Assembly (NCBI GenBank): GCA_028280405.1
Contig: JANQLW010000008.1
Span: forward strand, 1-36,027
Origin: Bacteroidales bacterium
Lineage (GTDB): Bacteria; Bacteroidota; Bacteroidia; Bacteroidales; GCA-2711565
Length of the DNA: 36,027 bases
Direction of reading: 5' to 3'
The notes under the pieces were generated by a model. It was not told where the DNA came from. It worked only from the letters and a program-made list of their open reading frames with translations, and made no database searches. Within the stretch, counting starts at the first letter, position 1. The number at the start of each line of letters is the position of its first letter. Shown piece after piece: positions 1 to 6,421 of this stretch. Both the position numbers and the translations under genes were made by a program.

Positions 1-79
1 CTTACTCTTGAGTTGAAGTCTGCTAATAGAAGCATGATTTTATAGTTAAATAATCTTGAAAAATAAATGTTAAATAATT

Positions 80-98
80 TGCTTTACAACATAGAAGC
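80..98 (+). repeat. 19-bp direct repeat, copy 1
   Basis: TGCTTTACAACATAGAAGC is identical to 18975-18993. In the distant copy it forms the loop and right arm of a terminator hairpin after the aldolase gene. Here no matching left arm exists upstream, and the sequence continues straight into the 97-107 arm next to the GIY-YIG gene. The identity is seen directly; the cause is unknown. Confidence 0.6.
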
Positions 99-107
99 GA
101 AGCCGAG
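97..107 (+). repeat. left inverted arm flanking the GIY-YIG gene
   Basis: GCGAAGCCGAG is the reverse complement, with one mismatch, of CTCGGCTCCGC at 513-523 beyond the GIY-YIG stop codon. The two arms therefore bracket the gene as an 11-bp imperfect inverted repeat spanning about 427 bp. This could be the end of a small mobile unit, or simply an isolated copy of the same hairpin family. Confidence 0.5.
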
Positions 108-132
108 ACGTATTACTTTTATAGACTTCCTT

Positions 133-191
133 TTCCAATATTATAATAGCATTTATGGCTAATTCAGATAGACTCTTTTTTAATATTGGAA
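133..191. repeat. 11-bp perfect inverted repeat ahead of the GIY-YIG gene
   Basis: TTCCAATATTA at 133-143 is the exact reverse complement of TAATATTGGAA at 181-191, with 37 bases between. It ends 10 bases before the GIY-YIG start codon. It could fold as an RNA leader hairpin over the start region or be a paired protein-binding site; the sequence does not say which. Confidence 0.5.
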
Positions 192-201
192 TAAATTAAG
201 T

Positions 202-507
202 ATGAATAATTTTTATACTTATATACTCGAATGTTCTGATGGTAGCTATTATGTTGGTAGTACAAGAAATCTAAAACAAAGAATATGGAATCACGAGAGA
301 GGTTGTGGATCTAATTATACCAGCAAGAGATTGCCTGTAAAGCTGGTATATTGTGAAGAGTTTTCCAGAATAGATGATGCTTATAATCGTGAAAAACAAA
401 TCCAAAAATGGAGTAGAAAAAAGAAAATGGCATTAATCAATAGCAATAATGAAGAATTGAAAAAGTACTCAGAGTGCAAGAATAATAGCCATTATAAAAA
501 TATGTAA
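202..507 (+). CDS. GIY-YIG nuclease-like protein (UvrC N-terminal/YhbQ type)
   Basis: A 101-residue stand-alone GIY-YIG domain. The YxxYIL strand is at residues 6-9, the YYVGST signature at 16-21, the helix arginine in KQRIWNH at 25-31, and the conserved glutamate in REKQIQKW at about 63-70, followed by a basic tail. The length matches small YhbQ/UPF0213-type proteins. The family catalyses single-strand or nicking cleavage in related enzymes, but the role of these short bacterial members is unsettled. The gene stands alone. It is preceded by an 11-bp inverted repeat and followed, from the first base after its stop codon, by two GC-rich hairpins unlike the surrounding AT-rich DNA. A mobile or repeat-associated role is inferred from that context. 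The family assignment is secure. Confidence 0.9.
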   Translation: MNNFYTYILECSDGSYYVGSTRNLKQRIWNHERGCGSNYTSKRLPVKLVYCEEFSRIDDAYNREKQIQKWSRKKKMALINSNNEELKKYSECKNNSHYKNM

Positions 508-531
508 TTCCCCTCGGCTCCGCTCGGGGAA
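508..531. repeat. GC-rich hairpin directly after the GIY-YIG stop codon
   Basis: TTCCCC (508-513) pairs with GGGGAA (526-531) around a 12-base interior that includes GGCTCCG. It begins at the base after the TAA stop. There is no U-tract, so it is not a classical terminator. Its right half has an inverted near-copy at 595-605, and its left half has one at 97-107. Confidence 0.65.
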
Positions 532-554
532 CCTTATGCCGGTTTAATTCTATG

Positions 555-576
555 TCCCTTCGACTTCGCTCAGGGA
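555..576. repeat. short palindromic repeat of the CCCTTCGACTTCGCTCAGGG type
   Basis: TCCCT (555-559) pairs with AGGGA (572-576) around an interior with a TTCG loop. From memory this sequence type is a common interspersed hairpin in Bacteroidota, but I cannot run a search. A second tiny hairpin, ATCC-TTTT-GGAT, overlaps its end at 576-587. It shares the CGCTC core with the 508-531 hairpin. Confidence 0.65.
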
Positions 577-594
577 TCCTTTTGGATAATGCAT

Positions 595-605
595 CGAGCG
601 GAACC
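595..605 (-). repeat. third, inverted copy of the hairpin arm
   Basis: CGAGCGGAACC differs by one base from the reverse complement of GGCTCCGCTCG at 516-526. With the arm at 97-107 this gives three related arms around one small gene. Short, so chance cannot be fully excluded. Confidence 0.4.
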
Positions 606-704
606 TTTTAGGAATCTATTAGTTTTACCGGATGACAATGAATTTGTTAGACAGGGAATACATAAAATTCCAAATGAAAAAGATCTCTTAAGTTGACGCC
701 TATG

Positions 705-716
705 CGATAGCTATCG
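705..716. repeat. perfect 12-bp palindrome CGATAGCTATCG
   Basis: A perfect palindrome that abuts, with no intervening base, the tRNA T-arm-like fragment at 717-736. CGATAGCTATCG-type palindromes recur in Bacteroidota genomes as I remember them; copy number needs a genome search. Confidence 0.55.
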
Positions 717-736
717 GGATTGAACCAGTGACACAC
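717..736 (-). pseudogene. tRNA T-arm-like fragment
   Basis: Read on the minus strand this is GTGTGTCACTGGTTCAATCC. The T-arm region of the adjacent tRNA-Phe is GTGTGTCCCTGGTTCAA followed by ATCC, so the two differ by one substitution and one deletion. It lies in the same orientation about 60 bp downstream of the intact gene and ends exactly at the 705-716 palindrome. No acceptor stem or anticodon arm remains. It may instead derive from another tRNA with a similar T-arm. Confidence 0.5.
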
Positions 737-751
737 ACCATATAAAAATAC

Positions 752-784
752 AAAAAACCGCTCCTCATTGAGGAGCAGTTTTTT
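752..784 (-). terminator. terminator of tRNA-Phe
   Basis: GCTCCTC (760-766) pairs with GAGGAGC (770-776), extended outward by A-runs and T-runs. On the minus strand it ends in a U-tract and starts just past the tRNA 3' end. The symmetry would let it work on both strands. Confidence 0.8.
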
Positions 785-785
785 G

Positions 786-858
<73 letters not shown>

Positions 859-874
859 ATTCATTTTGGTGGCG

Positions 875-882
875 CAAATTTA
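875..882 (-). promoter_or_regulatory. -7 box of the tRNA-Phe promoter
   Basis: The minus strand reads TAAATTTG, matching the Bacteroidota -7 consensus TAnnTTTG, with a TTTA about 20 bases further upstream as a weak -33 element. It sits 16 bases ahead of the tRNA 5' end. Confidence 0.55.
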
Positions 883-945
883 AACAAGTTTTTTTAAATA
901 ACTAAAGTTTTTTTATAAAATCGTTAATTTTCTAAGATGAATGCT

Positions 946-953
946 TAATTTTG
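946..953 (+). promoter_or_regulatory. -7 box of the coaX operon promoter
   Basis: TAATTTTG followed by CGCACC, a good match to the Bacteroidota TAnnTTTG consensus, 26 bases ahead of the coaX start codon. No clear TTTG -33 box is visible. Confidence 0.5.
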
Positions 954-979
954 CGCACCTAAGTATTTGATAGATACGG

Positions 980-1714
980 ATGAAATTAATCTTAGATTTC
1001 GGTAATACGTTGAAAAAAGTTGCATTATTTAAAGATGATGAACTTTTAAGGCTATATACTTTTGAGAATTTTGATCTGGAAATACTTGAAAAAATATGTT
1101 CAGAACATCCGGAAATCAAATCTGCTATTATATCTTCTGTAATAAATTATCCTGATGAAATAGATACTTTTCTGAAAGAGAGATTCTATTTTATTAATTT
1201 AGACCATACTACACCTATTCCTGTTACAAATAAGTATAAGACCCCTAATAGTCTGGGAAAAGACAGAATTGCAGCAGTAGTTGCAGCAGCAAGTATGTAC
1301 CCCGAATCAAATGTATTGGTTATTGATGCCGGAAGCTGCATTACCTTTGATTTTATAAATGCGGAAAAAGAATATCTTGGAGGAGCGATCTCTCCTGGAA
1401 TTAACTTGAGATTAAAATCTCTGAATTCTTATACTGATAAGCTACCATTACTTAAAGCAGAAAAAGTTGATTATTTAATAGGGAGTAATACCCCTGAGTC
1501 CATCTTAAGTGGTGTGATTAACGGGATTATTTGTGAAATGAATGGCATAATAGGTTCATACAAAGAAAATTATGAAAAATTAACAATAATTCTGGGCGGA
1601 GGCGACTATAATTATTTTGATAAAAGACTAAAAAATAACATCTTTGCACTCCCTAATATCGTTTTATTAGGACTAAACGTAATACTTGAATTTAATGAGT
1701 CAACGAAGAAATAG
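980..1714 (+). CDS. coaX: type III pantothenate kinase
   Basis: Phosphorylates pantothenate with ATP, the first step of coenzyme A synthesis, in the cytoplasm. The type III (ASKHA fold) signatures are present: DFGNT at residues 6-10 (phosphate-binding loop), GKDR at 93-96, the catalytic aspartate in VIDAGSCITFD (D116), and GGAISPG at 134-140. The length of 244 aa is normal for the family. The usual TA after DAG/DCGT is replaced by SC, a tolerated variation. It opens the forward envelope gene cluster; its last 20 bases overlap the start of the next gene, so translation of the two is probably coupled. The assignment is secure. Confidence 0.95.
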   Translation: MKLILDFGNTLKKVALFKDDELLRLYTFENFDLEILEKICSEHPEIKSAIISSVINYPDEIDTFLKERFYFINLDHTTPIPVTNKYKTPNSLGKDRIAAVVAAASMYPESNVLVIDAGSCITFDFINAEKEYLGGAISPGINLRLKSLNSYTDKLPLLKAEKVDYLIGSNTPESILSGVINGIICEMNGIIGSYKENYEKLTIILGGGDYNYFDKRLKNNIFALPNIVLLGLNVILEFNESTKK

Positions 1715-2978
1715 CATTTTAGTTTTTTGTTTGTGCATGCTTTTATCAGTCAGTCTGTTTGCACAAAGTAGAGGTAATTCTCCGTATACTTTATATGGGG
1801 TTGGTTTTAAAAGCGAAATATCTAATGGAAAAAGTTTTGCTATGGGAGGTGTCGGAATTGCTTTTCAGGATGCTTACAGTATTAATCCTTTAAACCCGGC
1901 TTCATTTGCCGCTTTTGATTCTTTAAGCTTTGTATTCGATGCTGGTTTTGTTATGAATTCAAGTAAATTTAATACAACAAATGCCAGCGAAAGAGGAAGT
2001 TATGCATCCCTTAATTATTTATTATTTGGATTTCAGGTTGCCAAACCCTGGAAAACCAGCTTTGGTATAATCCCTTATAGTGATGTGGGCTATAATACAG
2101 TTGTTAGCGGAGAACTAAACGGAATTGAATTTGATGACCTTTATTCAGGAAACGGAGGGTTAAATAAAGTGTATTCTGCTCATGCCTTTAATATTACTAA
2201 AAAATTATCTATTGGTGTTGAAACCGGTTTTTATTTTGGTGAAATAGAAAAAAATTATATCCGTTTTCTTAAAGAAACTGAATATGCATTTCATATAAAA
2301 GAAGCTAATATTGATACCTATAAAAAATTCTATATGAAGTACGGTATTCAGTATTCTACAAAACTAAACAAAGATATAAACCTTACCTTAGGCGTTATAT
2401 TTTCTACAGATACAAAATTAGATACAGACCGTAAAAGACTTATTCAAACCGTTAAAGCTTCTTCCAGTGGGTTATCCACTCCAATTGAAACATTTGAATC
2501 TTCCATACAAACCGGAACTACATTAATTCCTAAGAACTTTGGTATGGGATTTATGTTAAGCAAGAGATTTCATTGGAAAGCTGGCCTGGATATCGAAAAG
2601 CAATACTGGTCTGATTATTCATCATTAGGCCAGGCTCAACCCCTAAAAAATAGCCTTCGAATTGCCGCCGGTGGAGAACTGATTCCTAAAATAAATGCTT
2701 TTCGTGGCTATTTTAACAAAGTAAGCTATCGCTTTGGCGTAAGGTATGAAAAAACCCCCCTATATTTAAACAATACACAATTGAATGAGCTTGGCATAAG
2801 TTTTGGATTAGGCTTACCGTTCGCAAGAACTTTGACAGGATCGACTGTTAACTTTGGATTAGAGATTGGCCAAAGAGGAACAACAAAAGATAATCTTATT
2901 AAAGAAACTTTTGTTAAATTTAAACTTGGAATTTCAATGCATGGCAGAGGTTGGTTTAGACAATTGAGGTACGAATAG
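1695..2978 (+). CDS. outer membrane beta-barrel protein, FadL/OMPP1-like
   Basis: A secreted protein of 427 aa. I place the start at ATG 1695 (MSQRRNS); an in-frame TTG at 1686 is less likely. Residues 1-24 form a Sec signal peptide with a cleavable LFAQ end. The mature N-terminus carries a small-residue region with GGVGIAF and NPASFAAFDS, as in FadL/OMPP1-type barrels. The rest alternates polar and hydrophobic residues with frequent aromatic strand ends, as expected for an outer membrane barrel. It overlaps coaX and precedes the TPR gene. In FadL-family proteins the substrate is hydrophobic, but no ligand can be read here. An assembly or secretion-related barrel is the alternative. Confidence 0.75.
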   Translation: MSQRRNSILVFCLCMLLSVSLFAQSRGNSPYTLYGVGFKSEISNGKSFAMGGVGIAFQDAYSINPLNPASFAAFDSLSFVFDAGFVMNSSKFNTTNASERGSYASLNYLLFGFQVAKPWKTSFGIIPYSDVGYNTVVSGELNGIEFDDLYSGNGGLNKVYSAHAFNITKKLSIGVETGFYFGEIEKNYIRFLKETEYAFHIKEANIDTYKKFYMKYGIQYSTKLNKDINLTLGVIFSTDTKLDTDRKRLIQTVKASSSGLSTPIETFESSIQTGTTLIPKNFGMGFMLSKRFHWKAGLDIEKQYWSDYSSLGQAQPLKNSLRIAAGGELIPKINAFRGYFNKVSYRFGVRYEKTPLYLNNTQLNELGISFGLGLPFARTLTGSTVNFGLEIGQRGTTKDNLIKETFVKFKLGISMHGRGWFRQLRYE

Positions 2979-3006
2979 AAAACAAAAAAACAAAACCAAA
3001 TATACT

Positions 3007-4371
3007 ATGAAATCAAGAACTATAATTTATGTGTTAACGTTGACAGGCTTTCTGTTTTTATTGCCGGACATTCAGATTCAGGCACAAATAAGTGGAGCTA
3101 AGTTCGGGAAGGATAGTGTAAAATGCATAGAGAACATTTCATTATACCGTGAATTTTTCAACCAATGGAAAACAAGCAAACACAAAAATGAAGCGATTAA
3201 AGATGCTATTCCATATTGGAGATGGGTGTATGTTAATTGTCCTAAAGCTAAAGAAAGAACTTTCCTGGATGGAGTTAAAATGTATCAGTTTTTTGTAGAG
3301 AATGAAAAAGATGATGCAAAAAAGGAAAAACTGATTGATACTTTAATGCAGATATATGATACCAGATTATCATTATTTGTGAAGGGTAAGAAAAAGCGTG
3401 GCGATATTCTTTCCAGAAAAGGTTATGATTATTACAGGTATCGCATTACTGATTTTGAAACAGCTTATAAGATGTATAAAGAATCTGTGGACTTGATGAA
3501 AGAAAAATCAAAATCAAGTACCCTGAATGTTTATTTCCGGCTAACACGTAAAATGGTTAAGGAAGAAGTTGCTGATGTTTCATTGATTTTTGATACCTAT
3601 GATGAAATTATGGATATTATCAATAAGAATTTAGCCACAGGAAAAAGAGTTGAAATGTGGAAAAATTTAAAAGGTAATGTAGAATTAGGTTTCGAAGAAT
3701 ATGCTAAATGTGAAGATATTGTTGAGTTATACGGTAAAAAGTTAGAAGAACATCCGGATAATATAGAACTTCTAAAAAAAGCAATTACTCTTTTAGATAA
3801 GAAGGACTGTAAAGATGATCCTTTGTATTATAATTCAGTAGTTCAATTGTACAATTTGGAACCATCTCCTGAATCAGCATATTTTATTGCAAAGTGGAAT
3901 ATGAGTGAAGGAAGTTTCAGAGAAGCGATTAATTACTTGCAAAAGTCATTGGAAATTAAGGATGAGGAAAAATTAGTTGATATTCACATGTATATTGCTA
4001 AGTGCTATTTCCAGCTGAAAAATTATCGTTCTGCAAGGAGTAGTGCCAGACAAGCTATTAAGCTTGATTCTAAAAGAGCAGATGCTGTAATGTTAATTGG
4101 TGACTGCTATGCTTCAACAGCTAAACAAATTGGAGATAATGAACTAACTTCAAGAGTTGCTTACTGGGCAGCAGTTGATAAATACGAAAGAGCTAAACGT
4201 ATTGACCCATCTATGGCAGATCAACTAAATAAACGTATCAGAGATTATACGAAACAATTCCCTACGATGGATAATATATTCTTCCACAACTTAGAAACAG
4301 GACAGGAATATTTAGTAGAAGGCTGGATCCAGGAAAAAACGAAGGTCCGTGCAGCTCCCGAAATAAAATAA
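3007..4371 (+). CDS. periplasmic TPR-repeat protein
   Basis: A 454-aa exported protein. Residues 1-27 are a signal peptide (hydrophobic core FLFLLPDIQ, likely cut near IQAQ). Degenerate helical repeats fill the middle. Recognisable TPR units lie at about 290-370, for example AKWNMSEGSFREAINYLQKS and AKCYFQLKNYRSARSSARQA. No enzyme motif is seen. TPR proteins act as scaffolds for protein assemblies. Its constant place between an outer membrane barrel and lptC suggests an envelope assembly role, but that is inference from position only. The gene follows the barrel gene after 28 bp and ends 7 bp before lptC, so all are probably co-transcribed. Confidence 0.75.
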   Translation: MKSRTIIYVLTLTGFLFLLPDIQIQAQISGAKFGKDSVKCIENISLYREFFNQWKTSKHKNEAIKDAIPYWRWVYVNCPKAKERTFLDGVKMYQFFVENEKDDAKKEKLIDTLMQIYDTRLSLFVKGKKKRGDILSRKGYDYYRYRITDFETAYKMYKESVDLMKEKSKSSTLNVYFRLTRKMVKEEVADVSLIFDTYDEIMDIINKNLATGKRVEMWKNLKGNVELGFEEYAKCEDIVELYGKKLEEHPDNIELLKKAITLLDKKDCKDDPLYYNSVVQLYNLEPSPESAYFIAKWNMSEGSFREAINYLQKSLEIKDEEKLVDIHMYIAKCYFQLKNYRSARSSARQAIKLDSKRADAVMLIGDCYASTAKQIGDNELTSRVAYWAAVDKYERAKRIDPSMADQLNKRIRDYTKQFPTMDNIFFHNLETGQEYLVEGWIQEKTKVRAAPEIK

Positions 4372-4378
4372 TTAATTG

Positions 4379-4960
4379 ATGCGCTTTAAAGCAAGTCATT
4401 TTGAAATATTAAAAGGCATTGTTGTGATTTCGATCATAGCAATGCTTTTTTCATGCAAAAATGATATTAGAACTGTTACTGCTTTAAGTGGTACGGATTC
4501 CATACCCGATTTAAAAGCGGTGAGTATTACCGTGTGGCAAAGTGATACCGGAGAAGTAAAATCCAAATTTAAAGCTCCTTTGATGGAACGCTATGAAAGT
4601 AGCAATAAACCTTATACCTTATTCCCAAAAGGGCTTCATATCCAGTTTTATAATAATGATGGTGCAATACAGGCTGAGCTAAAAGCAGATTGGGCCCGAG
4701 ACTGGACGAAACAAAAATACATTGAGTTTAAAGGCCAGGTAATATTTCAGAATTTTGAAAAAGGAAATAAACTGGAGACAGAAGAACTGATTTGGGATCA
4801 AAAAAAAGAAAGCATTTCTTCCGAAGTGAAAATAAAAATTACAACTACCAATGATGTGTTGTTTGGAACTGGTCTGACTGCAGATGAGGATTTTAATGAA
4901 TATGAAATCTTAAATCTTCATGGCAACATAGAAGTAGAGGATGATAATGTTAAAAAATAG
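4379..4960 (+). CDS. lptC: LptC-like LPS export protein
   Basis: Probable LptC, the bitopic or lipid-anchored periplasmic component that passes lipopolysaccharide from the LptB2FG transporter to LptA. The start chosen is ATG 4379 (MRFKASH), giving 193 aa; a TTG three bases upstream is an alternative. Residues 10-26 are a hydrophobic segment ending in MLFSC, a plausible lipobox. The remainder is beta-rich with the family-like stretch about outputs of LKAVSITVWQSDTGEVKSKF and paired ELKADWARDWTKQKYIEFKG. Short length and OstA-like fold are typical. Neighbours are other envelope genes. Confidence rests on overall pattern, not on a unique motif. Confidence 0.75.
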   Translation: MRFKASHFEILKGIVVISIIAMLFSCKNDIRTVTALSGTDSIPDLKAVSITVWQSDTGEVKSKFKAPLMERYESSNKPYTLFPKGLHIQFYNNDGAIQAELKADWARDWTKQKYIEFKGQVIFQNFEKGNKLETEELIWDQKKESISSEVKIKITTTNDVLFGTGLTADEDFNEYEILNLHGNIEVEDDNVKK

Positions 4961-4986
4961 ACTTATTTTTATTAAAAAAGGATTGA

Positions 4987-6249
4987 ATGGATAGTTGGAC
5001 CATAGTTATAGTCACACTTTTTTTATCTGCTTTGTTTTCTGGAATTGAAATAGCTTTTGTGAGTGCTAACCGTTTGAAAATTGAAGTTGATAAAAGCAGA
5101 GGTTTGTTTTCTGCTAAAATAATTTCCATTCTTGCACAAAAACCTTCTAAATTTATAGGAGCCCTTCTTCTTGGAAATAATGTGGCTTTGGTTATCTATG
5201 GTATTGCAATAGCCAGTATCCTTGAACCGTGGCTAATAGGTATCCTCCCTGAATTTTTACTTAATGAGTTTGTTATTCTGTTCATCCAGACTTTAATTGC
5301 AACCATTTTTATTCTGCTTACTGCAGAGTTTATTCCTAAAATGTTATTTCGCATCAGGCCAAATACTGTGTTAAACTTTTTTGCCTTACCTATATTCTTA
5401 TTTTACATATTGTTTTATCCTTTGGTATTTATCTTTATTGGTTTTTCTGAGCAAATTTTGAAAAAGCTATTCAGGGTAAAATTCAGCTTGACAAAGTATT
5501 CATTCAGCCCGATTGACCTTGGTGATTATGTGAAAGAATTTACTGATAATGAAAATGAAAACAGCGAAATTCAACAGGATATTCAAATTTTTCAAAATGC
5601 TATTGACTTCAGAAATGTAAGATTGAGAGAATGTATGATTCCCAGAACAGAGATAGTGGCACTTGATGAGTCCGAAACTATTGATGTACTGGTTCAGGCA
5701 TTTGTACATACCGGGCATTCCAAAATTCTTATTTTCAAAGATAATGTTGATAATATTATTGGATATGCACATTCATTCGACTTATTCAAAAAACCCGATA
5801 GTATTCAAAGCATCTTAAAATCTATTATTATTGTGCCTGAAACCATGCTGGCCAATAAAGTTCTATCTATGATGATTAGAGATCAGAAAAGTGTTGCAGT
5901 AGTTGTTGACGAATTTGGTGGTACCTCCGGTATGATTACCATGGAAGATATTATTGAAGAAATTACAGGTGAAATTGAAGATGAGCACGATATTGAAGAA
6001 TTAACGGAAAAACAACTTAACAACAAAGAGTTTGTTTTGGCTGGTAGGCTGGAAATAGACTACCTGAATGAAAAGTACAAACTAAATATTCCAGAACTTG
6101 AAGATTACGAAACCCTGGCAGGTTATATCATTCATCACTATGAAAGCATTCCTAAAATCGGCGAAACGATAGTGACCGAGTTATTTGATTTTAAAATTAT
6201 TAAGGCTGAAGAATATAAAATTGAATTGGTGAAATTAAGCCTGCATTAG
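4987..6249 (+). CDS. CNNM-domain/CBS-pair membrane protein (hemolysin/CorC family, GldE-like)
   Basis: An inner membrane protein of 420 aa in three parts. Residues 1-160 form a CNNM (DUF21) domain with about four membrane segments and the signatures SGIEIAFVSANRLK, LGNN and AEFIPK. Residues 210-330 hold two CBS repeats, including MIPRTEIVALD and DEFGGTSGMITMEDIIEEI. Residues 340-418 match the small transporter-associated CorC/HlyC domain. Relatives are implicated in Mg2+/Co2+ homeostasis. In gliding Bacteroidota a related protein is called GldE, but no other gld genes are in the window, so gliding should not be assumed. An AAAAAGGA run precedes the start. Confidence 0.9.
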   Translation: MDSWTIVIVTLFLSALFSGIEIAFVSANRLKIEVDKSRGLFSAKIISILAQKPSKFIGALLLGNNVALVIYGIAIASILEPWLIGILPEFLLNEFVILFIQTLIATIFILLTAEFIPKMLFRIRPNTVLNFFALPIFLFYILFYPLVFIFIGFSEQILKKLFRVKFSLTKYSFSPIDLGDYVKEFTDNENENSEIQQDIQIFQNAIDFRNVRLRECMIPRTEIVALDESETIDVLVQAFVHTGHSKILIFKDNVDNIIGYAHSFDLFKKPDSIQSILKSIIIVPETMLANKVLSMMIRDQKSVAVVVDEFGGTSGMITMEDIIEEITGEIEDEHDIEELTEKQLNNKEFVLAGRLEIDYLNEKYKLNIPELEDYETLAGYIIHHYESIPKIGETIVTELFDFKIIKAEEYKIELVKLSLH

Positions 6250-6386
6250 TTTTTATACACTCTAAATTTACTTTTATCATTGTTTAAAATTGTCCAATTT
6301 TTAAATCATCTGAATTTTAGTTCTATAAGCCTTTAATAATATTCATTATGAGGCAAATTTTATTTTTAAATATTAACTTTCCTTTG

Positions 6387-6394
6387 TACATTTG
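6387..6394 (+). promoter_or_regulatory. -7 box of the ppiD promoter
   Basis: TACATTTG followed by CACAC matches TAnnTTTG and lies 27 bases before the ppiD ATG in a 172-bp AT-rich gap. The gap and box suggest that ppiD has its own transcript. Confidence 0.5.
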
Positions 6395-6421
6395 CACACT
6401 TATCAAAAAAAGAATCATAAG

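Noticed and set aside
1..45. A 14-codon forward frame open from the left edge (LTLELKSANRSMIL) that could be the tail of a gene.
   Set aside because: Too short to separate from chance, no terminator follows, and another frame on the opposite strand is also open here.
634..693. A small forward frame (MTMNLLDREYIK...) between the hairpins and the tRNA fragment.
   Set aside because: About 20 codons, no ribosome site and no recognisable similarity; it could be debris but cannot be supported.
4987..6249. Naming the CNNM/CBS gene gldE and inferring gliding motility.
   Set aside because: No other gld or spr genes are visible, and this family is widespread in non-gliding bacteria.
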